NCBI GenBank assembly: GCA_022457155.1
Contig: JAJGOT010000198.1
Location: 221,001-285,000, forward strand
Length of the DNA: 64,000 bases
From: Cladopsammia gracilis
Lineage: Eukaryota; Cnidaria; Anthozoa; Scleractinia; Dendrophylliidae
Reading direction: 5' to 3'
The stretch's first letter is position 1; each line of letters opens with the position of its first letter. Position numbers and translations under genes: made by a program. Under the pieces are notes generated by a model. That model was given only the letters and a program-made list of their open reading frames with translations, had not been told where the DNA came from and did no database searches. Below, piece by piece: positions 45,089-56,033 of this stretch.

Positions 45089-45685
45089 ATGGAGTCGAGC
45101 GACGAAGATTTGCGTTTGGAGTTGGTTTTACCATCGTCTCCTTTTCCGGATGACACTTCATCCGACGAAAGAAATACCACTTCAAATGAAATTCTAACAA
45201 AAAACGAGGATGAGTCGACCACAGGTGGTGATGTTTTACATTTTAATGGCGACAAACGCAATTCGTTTGGTTTGGCAACAAAAAACCTTTCGAGACGAAA
45301 ACGAAAGGACCGTAAACAGCTTTCTAACTCTCGTGGACCTATGGTCAACTTAAGCGATGAGAAACTGGAAAAGATGTCGATTCAAGACCTGAACAAGCAA
45401 CGTCGTCGACAACTTCCCGTTGGGCTGATTCAAAGGTACAGGAGGCGGAGGCGAATACTGAAAAATCGCAAATATGCTCTCAAATCCCGACAGAAGGGCT
45501 CGGTGAAGAGTATTAACATCGTTGAGCAAAATACGGCTCTTGAATTGGAGATATTTCGAGCGAAAGAAGAATTGATAAAAGTTACGAATGAGAGAGATGA
45601 TTATAAACAGAAATTCGCGCGGTTGAAAGCAATGTTTCCGCAAAGCTCGGTAATGGATCTGTCAAGTAAACAAGTCTTCAAATAA
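45089..45685 (+). CDS. Maf-related bZIP protein, divergent class B
   Basis: A complete 198-residue frame related to the class B array copies. The N-terminus is acidic (MESSDEDLRLELVLPSSPFP), then a lysine- and arginine-rich stretch at 69-77 (RRKRKDRKQ) that could be a nuclear localisation signal. The homology region is about 87-112 (LSDEKLEKMSIQDLNKQ), with three extra-basic residues (QRRRQLP). The basic region (117-142) reads RRRRILKNRKYALKSRQKGS: cysteine of the Maf motif is serine and RQKG replaces RVKR, as in the 29.8-kb gene. Zipper about 145-180. TTTTATTTCAG ends two bases before the ATG, so an upstream untranslated exon is possible. The same unusual basic region in two distant intact genes argues that it is selected. 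Confidence 0.85.
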   Translation: MESSDEDLRLELVLPSSPFPDDTSSDERNTTSNEILTKNEDESTTGGDVLHFNGDKRNSFGLATKNLSRRKRKDRKQLSNSRGPMVNLSDEKLEKMSIQDLNKQRRRQLPVGLIQRYRRRRRILKNRKYALKSRQKGSVKSINIVEQNTALELEIFRAKEELIKVTNERDDYKQKFARLKAMFPQSSVMDLSSKQVFK

Positions 45686-46314
45686 CAACATCATTTTTGC
45701 AGCGACTGTGAGTAAGAATTCTCGTGAGAACAGTGGTCAAGAAAGGAGTACTGATGGTGAAGAGGGTCCCCTACCCCTTCGGCGAAATTCAATCGCTAAA
45801 AACATCGGACCTTTTCAGCGCGTAACGAATAATTGCGAAAGGTCTTTTACGTTCACGTTTAATTGTTCATGCAAGCGGTCGAGGAAAAGACAACATCATT
45901 CCCAGGGACTTCTCCGCTTTGAAAATGACGAACAGGTGTGGTGGACATACTCCAAAAATCATGGCGTATTTGGTCACGTGACACACATTTCCGTCGTGTG
46001 TCACGTGACCAAATACTCCAACAATCGTAGAGTGTTTCGTCACGTGACACATGATGAAATTGCGTTTTCCGAGGTTATTTCCAGCCATTGACAGCCGTGT
46101 TTGTTTCTGGCTGGTTTCAAACGAAACGAAGACATTTCGTAGTGTTTTATACGAGAAAATACTCCAGGAATTTTTGAGTATTTTTGCCAGTTTTGCCCAG
46201 GTTGTGCCTAAATCATAGCGTCCAGAAAGACGTCGGACACCTTACTGAGACTTATATAACGTAATGTCGACACTTAGAATTTTATTTAATAATTTTTTAA
46301 GTGTAAAAAAGAAA
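45686..46314. repeat. inverted CACGTGACACA motifs, no gene
   Basis: GGTCACGTGACACACATTTCC and its complement (45,973-46,012) form a hairpin; the segment from there to GATTGACAGCCGTGTTTG at 46,087 recurs at 46,545-46,664. It belongs to an interspersed repeat rather than a gene. Confidence 0.65.
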
Positions 46315-46860
46315 ATCTAAAATCCCCACTTAAGATTGAACCTGTGACGTCAGCTAGGCTTAGGCTTACATAGTCTTCCGTACCACTGTACCACCTGGCT
46401 TCTCGGGTTGCTTAGTCTTAAATTTAACCGTATATAAACTGCTACCCCCAACCTCAACTGAAAGCTAACCAGTTATTCCGTTGTATAAGTCTCAGTAAGG
46501 TGTCCGACGTCCTTCTGGACGGAATGATTTGGGCTTGACCAAGAATCGTGGAGTATTTTGTCACGTGACACAGATTTCCGTCGTGTGTCACAGTGTTTTT
46601 TCACGTGACACACGATGAAATTGCGTTTTCCGAGGTTATTTCCAGCGATTGACAGCCGTGTTTGTATCTGGTAATCTGAAAGTGTTGTTCAAACGAAACG
46701 TAGACATTTCATAATGTTTTACTGGGAAAATACTCCACGATTTTTTTAGTATTTTTGGCAGCTTTGCCCTGGGGTTTCTACGCCCGTCCGCCATTTTGAA
46801 AGCGGAGAAAGTCCTGGGAACGAGTTTGAGGAAAAGATCATGATGACACAACCTCGTTCC
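46315..46860 (-). mobile_element. tRNA-like SINE composite, copy 2
   Basis: Matches the composite at 40,290-40,582 from the B-box-like GATTGAACCTGTGACG (46,334-46,349) through CCACCTGGCTTCTCGGGTTG to GGTGTCCGACGTCCTTCTGG. The continuation GGTTTCTACGCCCGTCCGCC-AAAGTCCTGGGAACGAG follows only at 46,773, after an interruption by the CACGTGACACA repeat. Just beyond, CCTGGGAACGAG and CTCGTTCCCAGG (46,814-46,866) form a hairpin. Confidence 0.55.
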
Positions 46861-46869
46861 CAGGATCCT

Positions 46870-48860
46870 CTCTTCAGCTTTGTCAAAAAGATCACGTAAT
46901 ATTATTAATGTCATTGTTAATGAAAGATGTTCAGCGACCCTAGCGCCTGAAAAGACGCACAAATACCAAAAGAATAAAATAACCAAAATTGAATTAAAGG
47001 GGCAGTATCATGAGGGAGAAACTTGAAAACGTTGGGCCGACGTTTTCAAGTTTGATTCGGCAAATTCAAAAAGGCTGTCGAGAAGTGGAGGTATTTGTTG
47101 AATCAAAAAATCCGTTTTGATAGCCGGAAGAAAGAAAAAAATCACTTTTAACAGTGATATGTCCAAAATTCCGGTGCAAGAATAGTGAACAGTGCCGCGC
47201 GTGGAACCTCGTGATACTGCCGGCCCCTTTAATAAAGTAAACACCAAATCACAAGTCATGTTCAAACAGCAGGTGAAAACGTTAACACCTACAAGACTTG
47301 CTTTACTCTTATAAGATAAATACACTGTGGATACACGCAGAATGCTAAAGGTACTAGCTGATGAATAGCAAGGTTGTGTACACCGAATATCATGCATTGT
47401 CTTCGTTCGCAGGCAACTAAACGAGGGACGGGTAAAGAAGAAAAATATTCCGCCAACTAAAAGGAGAGAGCGGAATGAGAGATAAACTGCAGCTATTTTT
47501 TTTGGTCATTTTGCCCCAGATCTCAGAGTTGCCTCGGGGAGAGGCTAATTTGAACAGATTGAAACTGGGTACCAGTAGTCTGAGCAACACCCAGCTTTGT
47601 GATCCGGGACATGTGTTGATTCAGCTTTTTTGATTTCATTTCGCATATCGATGTGACCTATTCTTTCGCAGAAAAATGTTTTTATCGACTGGAGTTGATA
47701 AGGTAAATTGGCCACCGTATAGAGATTCAAAAGTCGACTTTTCCAGCGCCATCTCATACTGCCGAATTGCTATTTTTGCATTACTCGCGATAAATGAATT
47801 ATAAATGGCCCGGTTTACAACAAGCTGCTTTGATTTATCTGCAAATCACAAAATAAATCATTCACTTTAGCAATTAATTTGTAGAATAAACGATCGATAT
47901 TTCCGTTCAGTGAATTTCACAGGCTTTGGCGTCTCTATATATTGTGCCGTGTAGTGCAAACCAAACTAACATGCAATAGCACAAATTAACGCTTTCTTTG
48001 TATCCCCACTCCCACCCCCAGGCATACCACCTGTTTTGCAACAGCTGGTAGGTGGATTCTGTAGGAAAAAGAACCGCCAAAACCATTAACATGTACTGTA
48101 ACCGATAAAAAAAAATTAAAATCACATAGTTTTTTTTTTAATTTTTTTGTGTCGATGCGTGGTGATATTATTCTCGTCACCAGTTGATAGATAATAATGA
48201 ACTGTTTTAATTGCAGATTGGCCAGATGGCTGTATTCGCTTTATGTAATAACATATGCACATTCAGTGTTTCAACTATAATTTTATTTTGGCTTTAACAT
48301 CTGTGTAAAATTCTTTAACCAATTCAAATTAAGACTGATATACTCGTATATTATTAATGTCTGCCCGAAAAAAATATTATTTAAAATGGTGCAAAAGCAT
48401 CTATATAAGCTGCTGGCTTCTCCGTGTATCTAATCTGTGAGGGTGCGGATGAAACGGTAGCCATAACAGTATTGAAACAGACTGTTTGGTTGAAAAACAA
48501 TTTTAGTTCGAAACTTTAATTTAAGTAAATTGTAAGGGAGAGTCGGAGTCGGACGCGGAAGGAGCCTTACGTTCTAGTGTAAATCAAAAAATGGAATCGC
48601 AATCGGAATCGGAAGCTCGACGGAATCGGAATCGGAAGGATCAGAAGGTTTCCTTTTTCTTCCGATTCCGCTTCTGCTTCCGTCGCTCTCTGTTCGCTTT
48701 CATCGTTTTGATTTCCACTGAATCGTAACTTTCTTACGATTCCGCTTCCCATTCAGCTTCCGTTGCTATTGGGAAGAAGCCCTAAATATGTGGCAAGGAA
48801 TTAAATGATAATCAAACATGTCCTGAGTATCGATCGTTTAAATAGTAATACATTAAGTGT
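46870..48860. other. intergenic, no supported gene
   Basis: Only short frames without recognisable domains. A GGAATCGGAA-type purine/pyrimidine low-complexity segment with inverted halves lies at 48,540-48,770. Confidence 0.6.
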
Positions 48861-48877
48861 AGAATAAAATGTACTCT

Positions 48878-49742
48878 TTATCCTGTACATGCGAAAGGAC
48901 CGCTCTGTCGTTCATTACCTAGGTTTTTCATTGTTTTATGAATTTGAAGCATTGTGCGATGGTCTACGCTGTCACCCAATGCAAGCACTTCAGCGAATTT
49001 ACATCTACGATAATCTATGTCCTTCCACCGACTGCCTCGCTCCAGTAGTAAATACCTCGGGTAAATATTTGTCGATGACATACCTATATATCTAGCAAGG
49101 ACCCCAACATAAGTGTCTTCAACTGGAAACAGTCTGTGTTTTTCTTGAGCCTCATATAACTTTGGCGAGACATTCCCTGACAGAGCATAAAATCCTCCAT
49201 AGCAATAATACGGGTATCGTGACTCAGAAAATTCTTCATACGCCACCGGGTAGGACGCTAAACGAAGGCGAATGACACTCGCGTTTTTCAGCCTTTTACC
49301 GGCGTACAGGCACCGTGTTGAATCGCGGCTTCTTAGCCAGTTTGTTAGTCTGGCAATGTGTACATACATATCGTCGTCTGTCTTGAGAATGTACTCTGAA
49401 CGAGCATGTGAGGCCCATCGCAGCGCCATATTGTCTTTAAAGGTAGCGTTATTTTAGTGTCCAAAAAATCGCCCTGTAAGATGTCCATTTTTAAATTCGC
49501 TTCCTCTTGGATTTTACGTTGCGTTGCCTCATCCGACGGCTTTCCTAATACAAACAGCACGGTCCATGGCAGGTTGGTCATTTTAGCATTTGCCCAAGTT
49601 TTTCTTATAGTGTCGCGTTCCAAAAAGTTGGACGAGGACGATATCACGAAAACAAGCAAAAATAGGGGGCTTGAAGAAGAGATTGATGTTACCAAAATGT
49701 TATCAAAACCGGTGTCTAAATTTGCTGGATATGGATTGAATC
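48878..49742 (-). pseudogene. family-31 glycosyltransferase (beta-1,3-galactosyltransferase type), frameshifted
   Basis: Two overlapping frames make up one protein. The first (49,345-49,742) has FLLVFVISSSSNF followed by ERDTIRKTWA, then GDFLDTKITLPLKT. The second (48,878-49,429) begins MALRWASHARSEYILKTDDD, including the DDD metal-binding motif, then YPYYCYGGFYALSG and VEDTYVGVLA, all characteristic of the Golgi beta-1,3-galactosyl/N-acetylglucosaminyl transferases. The switch lies at about 49,430-49,445 and needs a one-base change. The usual transmembrane N-terminus is not visible: an in-frame TGA lies just before 49,742. Loss of both suggests a pseudogene, but an upstream exon plus an assembly error cannot be excluded. 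Confidence 0.75.
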
Positions 49743-49799
49743 AGAAACGTTTGACAAAACATGCATGTAACCGCCAGTAATCCCACTAACTTAAGGTCG

Positions 49800-52505
49800 A
49801 AGTCTTTTACGTCGCTTTTGTCTACACTTTATCTAGCATCCGGCACTTTTCAGTTAGTCGAGCCCAGCGACCGTAGCGAAAGACCACAACAAATTGTTTG
49901 AAAAAGTGGTTATCAGCTTCTGCTTGACCGAGCCGGTAGAGAATACTTGAACTCAGTGAGCTAAGCATATCAACCTTTGGGTTTGATATTTATGACATCA
50001 ATGTTCGCTCCTTTTAAGGACGTTTCCTTTGTTTATTGTTTGGAGACTGTTTTGTCTGTAAAACTGGAAACAAAAGTAGGCGAGATTGTCTTCAATAAAT
50101 CAAACCACAACAATAGACTAAGTTTGATATTGTTGAGGAGCATTTTTTAGGTATTGTGTGATTCCTTTTTACGAGTTTTGCCTTTTCTATATTTTACAGA
50201 AGTTGAAAGATTTAATTGCAATGCAAGGTCTACGGAAATGACTTAGTTTTAAAACAAGCTACAAACGTGACTTGGTACATCAGTCATTCCACAATCGTGT
50301 TAAGACCAGTCCGTAACTAAGCAACGCGCACGTGCCAGGGTGTATAAAAGTACAAAGTGTGCTGAAACACGTTCTCGACTACAAATTATGAAACCTAGAA
50401 ATTTTCCACGAGAAAATTCTAAATCATTACCCTTTGTTTTTGTTGGCTACGCTTGAGCCACTTTTACCTGGCTAAATTAATTACTTTTTCTCTTAACACG
50501 TAAGCAACTTTTGTCTTGTTAATGCAGCTAAAGTAATTAATTAAAGACCCAGATGCACCGCACATTGTTTATTTTGACAGCTAATATAGCGACAGGAAAA
50601 CCTCCTTCAACTTCCATGGAATATTTCACATAGGTGCTGGCAAAAACGACCCCGCCGGCCATGGAGCCGAGAAGTTTTGAGCTTTTTCTGTTGTTTACAT
50701 CATTCCGGTCGATCGGTCATGTATCGATGCTAAGATTCAAATGTCAACTCACAGTATATAGTTAACGAATGTACTAAAAAAATACAATGAAATGATTCGA
50801 AGATAAATCTTAACTAGTAGGCAATCTAATAGACGTATTTCCATTCCACTGACGACCGAATTTCTGCATGAGCCAAACCTTCTGAAGGTTCTCGTTTCTT
50901 GACAGCCGCCTAGAGCCTTTGGCGGCGTTGCTTAGAAAACGTACTAGTAACGATGGAAAATAAAAGAAAACATACAAAAACAAGATGCAATGCCTTGAAT
51001 ATGAAATAAATATTTGAAAGAAATCATCTTGAAGTTAATAGACGATACAGATTCCCCGATCTAAACGGATTTTTTTTGGAATCAAATTTCCCCGCCACAA
51101 AATGGTTTTTCATGGACCACAAAATTCAAGAAAGCCCACAATCCATCACGGAAAGTGACAATGGGTATTTAAGTTGTTTTGATCGTACAAATCCAAGTGT
51201 ATTGCAACGTCAGATCAATGGTCTGGTCGTCTCAATCAATTCGTATGTAACTTAATAACTTAATAATATCCTAAGTTATTTTGGGCCGATTTGCCAGCAA
51301 GAACTGTGGAACTTGTGTTCCATTTACGACAAGAACACTGAACACTTTAATTAGTTGTTTACGGGTAGTTATATTAATCGCGGTCGGCGTCCTTTTCACA
51401 AACTAAGCTTTTGTTATCTAAATAGTGTATCGAATTAAACAGATTACGTCCCGAAAAGTACAGCGCACTTATTCCAGTAACAGCGACCCACAGGTCCAAA
51501 CCCAGTACCAGTTCCCATTTATTTTATTTTAGGAAGACAGGAGACTAAGTACAAGTTAAATGGAAGAGAATGAGAACAATGTCGAAGAATGTCTCCATGC
51601 AACCCAACCTCTTCAGTTAAACCAGAAATTCCGTCTCTCCTGCCCCCGTCATTAACATTTTGCGGTGCACCCTCCCCGAGCTTCGCGAGGTTCTGCAAGA
51701 CGCGTATTTCTTGTCTAATAGTGTAATCAAATTAAACAGTAACCACGCAGTGATTGGTATCGAAATACGTTCGATTGAAGCGGTTAACTCTCGTTACTCC
51801 AATATTTCACCGTTGAGTTTGCGGTTACTTTAGGTTTTATTAGCGAAACCCAGAAACGTTCGCCTTGTGAATGTTGCAAGGTATGATGATTAAATGCTAA
51901 TTAATTCCTATATGTTTTTTTTTGTTTTTTGTTTTCGCTTTTTCGCTTTTTTGCTTTTTGATATGACAGCGTTATTGCAATTAGGTGTAGTCGATCTGTG
52001 TATTTCCTTTTAACCCTCGGAGGTACACGCATGGGTTTTTACTATGTTGCAAATATTTTACATCTAATAGATAGCCCGCGATGTGCTCTACAAGATAAAG
52101 TAAATATTATGGGTTGGGGCGCTGCTGGGGGTCCGTGACGTTATCCAAAATGGCCGCCAAGACGGCCTCCATCTTGGATTTGACAAAAAATTCAAATTTA
52201 TCAGCAAAATGCGAAAATTGCAAATCTTGTTTGCTAGAGTTGCAAAATAGCATACCATAAAACATTTTGATGCTTTTGATAGCATTTTATATGTTTTTTT
52301 CGCTGAATAAAGGCGAAAAACGCGCCTTTTTCTTAAAAAGTGGGTTGACCACATGTTACTTATGACGTCATAACTCATTACCATAGTAACGGGTTATCGC
52401 CAAACTTTACCAAAATGTGTCTCAAGGATATATGAACAGCTACTAAAAACGGTATGTGCTAATCTTAAATGGTCTTGAAAATATCGGAGAAAAACCTTAA
52501 GAGGG
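49800..52505. other. intergenic, no supported gene
   Basis: AT-rich spacer. From about 52,110 to 52,505 it shares features with 63,050-63,320 in opposite orientation (GGAGAAAAACCTTAAG against CCTTAAGGTTTTTCTCC, and TGTACRTCCGAGGG), so both belong to one dispersed repeat associated with long C or G runs. Confidence 0.55.
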
Positions 52506-52509
52506 GTTA

Positions 52510-52612
52510 ACCCCTAACCCTAAACCCTTACACCAAACCCTAACCCTAACCCTAACCCTAACCCTAACCCCAACCCTAACCTCTAACCCTAACACCCCCC
52601 CCCCCCCCCCCC
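52510..52612. repeat. interstitial telomere-type (CCCTAA)n and C18 run
   Basis: About five perfect CCCTAA units with flanking degenerate ones (CCCTAAA, CCCCAA, CTCTAA), followed by a run of 18 cytosines. TTAGGG/CCCTAA is the telomeric repeat of cnidarians and most animals. The tract is far too short to be a chromosome end. Confidence 0.9.
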
Positions 52613-53162
52613 TCCTTCCTTGTACGTCCGAGGGTTAAGATCTCGCTTTGGCTCAATGAGTCCCGTTTTGGCTGGCTTTTCTGGTTTTGGCGGACTCCTT
52701 GTGTAACGGACTCTTTGGGTTGCTCGTTCTCTACACCGCAGTGGATCTGGTTGTGATGATGGAGGGCTGCTCTCCGTATTGTCTTCTTCGTCGAGGTCCA
52801 TGACCGTTTCAAGCTCATCGTTGTCCTCGTCGGGACGATAGTTTGGCGTTTTGGGGGTCCGATGACGGTGTCATCGTACGTCTTTGCTATTACTTGGATA
52901 AAGATACTTTGCCAGAGAGTCATCAATGGCGTTGTCAGACATTTTGTTTTGGCTTCAGCATGACTGGCGGTTTCGACTCTTCACGAGTCTCTTCAGCTGC
53001 TGTTTAAAGACAACTGTTACAGTAAGGGGAAGGTAGAGAAATTGCTCTCAATTCTGCTCCCGTGAAAATACTGTTTGGCTACCGTTTTATATTACAACTG
53101 TTTACTGTTAGGATCGGTTTTTCAATTCTCCTATTGCTTTTTAGCGAGAGGAAAGTTCAGTA

Positions 53163-53320
53163 GTGTGGAGACATTCATGTGATAAACATGGTGGTGATAT
53201 TCCGGAATTCGCCGTGAATGTTATAGGAACATTTCGTGACGATGCGATGTTGAGGCAAATCACAGAGGCGGTCTTGATAAATAAGGTTAAGGAAAGTGAA
53301 CTAATCAACAGTTGGTTGAG
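53163..53320 (+). pseudogene. retroelement C-terminal fragment
   Basis: An open stretch reads WRHSCDKHGGDIPEFAVNV followed by DDAMLRQITEAVLINKV. The pattern H..D.HGG...F...V, then DAMLRQI.EAV.I, is one I associate with the C-terminal end of LINE-type reverse-transcriptase polyproteins of animals. The frame closes soon after and no upstream part is recognisable. It is a decayed fragment on the plus strand, between the two telomere-type tracts. Confidence 0.5.
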
Positions 53321-54318
53321 CTCTGGAGACGAGAGTGTCGTGTTTGTGGAATTATGGCGTTCGAAAGGACTGTACAAGACTTAACAATTACAGGAAAACA
53401 TCGCGCGCTGAAAAAAGAAAGAAGAAAGCTTTGCGTGCTGCTGTTATTAAGAAGAAATATTGTCTTTGTATTTTGTCTACTAGTTTTAGACAAGCCGCGA
53501 TAAGTCAACTGATTTCTTTTGTTTGGGACCTGTGTATTTATCGTTTCGCCACTGAACGCTATCATTTCCGACCAAATCAGTTGATGGGACAGCTAAGTTT
53601 GTTGATTGACACGCTGTGATCATTGATTAGGCTTATTTCATCGAACAGTGGTAAGAAATATCGAGGAATTTTTGTTTTGCATTCGTTTTTTTTTTCATGT
53701 TATTTTAATTGGGCTTCAAGTGACCTTCGTTTCCCTAGCTATATAGATTTGTATTTCAAGTTGTAGCAAAGAGTACCACCTAATAAAGGAAATATAAATT
53801 GCTTACGAGAGTGCTGATGGCGTTGTTGTTATTTAAAATAGGTAACCTAGTGGTAATATTTCTTTTTGTCCTTGGGCTTTCTTCGGGATTTCTACCTCTC
53901 TTTACTCGTCCCTGTAGCAAGCAACATACTTCTTAAGTTCATTAATATTCGTGGCCGCTTATAGCTTCGTCTTCCAGCACACACACTGATTATTTTCGAA
54001 AACGAATCGCTCATATTTAGCGACAATCAGATCCCGTTATACTTTGAAATTTAGCAGTCGTATCTTTACGTTGGTTTTGTTGATGTAGCCGTCATAGTCA
54101 ACATTGAAATTCAACCGGAAGTAATATAAAACCTTATGCATAGAAGGGTTGAAGTTTTTTACCTTGTTGCGCATTCATTTTTAAACGGCCAATCAAAAAT
54201 TTTTGTCCTTTACCAGAGCTACACGAGACGCAATTTAAAAAAAAAAAAACCGTGGAGCTCTGGGAACGAGAATGATGTTCTTGAAGTTTCGAGTGACTCA
54301 ATACAATACAATATTACG

Positions 54319-54570
54319 GTGGCCCACAAGGGTCAGCTGCAAACAAATAAAAGCAGCTGCAAACAAATAAAAGTTGCCTTGGTTAGGATTAGGGTTAGGG
54401 TTAGGGTTAGGGTTAGGGTTAGGGTTAGGGTTAGGGTTAGGGTTAGGGTTACCAACTTTTATTTGTTTGCATTAACTTTTATTTGTTTGCAGCAACTTTT
54501 ATTTGTTTGCAGCAACTTTTATTTGTTTGCAGCAACTTTTATTTGTTTGCAGCTGACCTTGTGGGCCACC
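54319..54570. mobile_element. palindrome with telomere-repeat core
   Basis: GGTGGCCCACAAGGGTCAGC at the left and its near complement ending CTTGTGGGCCACC at the right are the outer arms. Inside, the 20-bp unit CAACTTTTATTTGTTTGCAG is repeated five times on the right (54,452-54,551) and twice, inverted, on the left (54,336-54,376). The centre (54,389-54,448) is ten perfect TTAGGG units. No coding potential; the frame through it is repeat-derived. Confidence 0.85.
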
Positions 54571-54736
54571 ATAAAATCAGTACAATACTTTATTTAATGT
54601 GGAAGGTACACTTAGCTGAAAAGCTAGTTTGCAGGTACTCCACAACATACGATAACCGTATTAAAGAACAAACAGAAATTACAGCTAAAAAGATATTAAA
54701 ATGATAATAATTAAAAAGTTTTTAATTATCTAACTA

Positions 54737-55057
54737 CTATGAGCTGTCAAAGTGAAGCTTGCGAATTTGTTTTATGATTTGTTTGCTTCCGGTCAGGATT
54801 CTGATATTGTTAGGTAAAGAATTCCATATTTTTGCAGCACAATAACGCCAAGTCTTTAGGCCATTTTTGGTTGAATTTACTATGGGCAAATTCAATAAGT
54901 AATCGCCCCTTAAATTATAATTAGAATGACGGAGGGATATTATATCCTTAACACTGGATGGAGCTCTGTCATTAAGGCACTTGCCTATAGTTAGAATCAT
55001 ATCAAATCCCAGGCTTAATAGGGTGAAATGAACAGATATACTAGAGCAAAGTGGAGT
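54737..55057 (-). pseudogene. LINE reverse-transcriptase C-terminal remnant
   Basis: The minus strand reads TPLCSSISVHFTLLSLGFDM, then LTIGKCLNDRAPSSV and GLKTWRYCAAKIWNSLPNNI before its stop. The 'K.LN..AP' followed by 'A...WN.LP..IR' pattern is the well-known tail of CR1/Jockey/RTE-like non-LTR retrotransposon polyproteins. Everything upstream is missing, so this is a 5'-truncated or eroded copy. Confidence 0.8.
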
Positions 55058-55187
55058 GTAAAGTGTAGGATTGCCATTATGGAAGTGGATTGCATCATAT
55101 CAAACTTGATTCCGTGACAGGCGGTCAAGAAATCAAATTGCCATTCTTGTGAAATTTTAACCGGTTGAAGCCGTTATTTCGTCTCTT

Positions 55188-55584
55188 TAGAGCGTTTTTC
55201 AATTGAGTGTGGTAAAACCAAAACCAAAGTAATTACTCTGACCAATCACAGCAGTCGTAAACAATCCAATGAACCTATCAGAACTCGAAGCAATTACATG
55301 TCGGCGGCGCCAAGCGCGGGAAAACGCGTGCGAGCAAATCACGATTGGTTTTGGTTTTACTTCTAATTGGTCGAGAAAGTGGCGCGAGATTTTTTAGCCA
55401 ATCACAAAGCGTAGCAATGCAAAACCAAAGCAATTGTGTAATAGCCCAATTACGAGGCTAAGGGGAATTAAGCGAATGATAGTAGGGATAAGTATGGTTT
55501 ATTCCCCTTAGCCTGCCTCGTAGTGATTTCTTTTGTTTGAAGTTGAATTATTGGGCTTTCGGCACTCAATTGAAAACTGCTCTA
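55188..55584. mobile_element. MITE with a second element inside
   Basis: AGAGCGTTTTTCAATTGAGTG (55,189) and CACTCAATTGAAAACTGCTCT (55,563-55,583) are terminal inverted repeats. The interior has AACCAAAACCAAAGTAATT and its rough inverse around 55,350. A separate hairpin, TACGAGGCTAAGGGGAAT / ATTCCCCTTAGCCTGCCTCGTA, occupies 55,449-55,523, probably a nested insertion. Confidence 0.75.
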
Positions 55585-55585
55585 T

Positions 55586-56033
55586 AATTCCCGGGGGGAG
55601 GGGGGGGGGTACTCAACAAATTTTTTATACGGGGATGCTCCGCCCCGAGGTCCAAACCCTTACCCTTTCACATACCGATTTTGACAGAAAACGTACCCCT
55701 TTCATATACCTTTCATTGAAAATGGTACCCCTTTCATATACCTTTCAATGAAAATGGTACCCCTTTGAGAGCCTTTACGTGCGTCTGTTTGATATATTTT
55801 GAAAGGCCATTTTTATAATACTTAAATGGCAGTTTTCCCTACCTTTTTTATGCTTCAACGGCGTGGCTTCGCTTCCCTTTCCTATTCTTCGTGAAATCCC
55901 TACCCTTTCACATACTTCAACTCGTGAAATCACGACCCTTTCATATACCTCTAGCCTAAAAAAGGTACCCCTTTCGGGCGGAGCATCCCTGTATAGCCCA
56001 TTATAGGGAGTACCCCCCCCCCGGGCTATAATT
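55586..56033. mobile_element. G/C-run-terminated inverted-repeat element
   Basis: TATAATTCCCGGGGGGAG at the left and CCCCCCGGGCTATAATTA at the right are inverted ends, with GGGATGCTCCGCCC (55,633) matched by GGGCGGAGCATCCC (55,977). The interior repeats GGTACCCCTTTCATATACCT several times in the left half and in looser form in the right half. No gene; the 124-codon minus-strand frame follows these repeats. Confidence 0.8.

Noticed and set aside
45708..46091. 127-codon frame after the 45-kb bZIP gene
   Set aside because: It runs through the CACGTGACACA hairpin repeat, and its composition is not protein-like.
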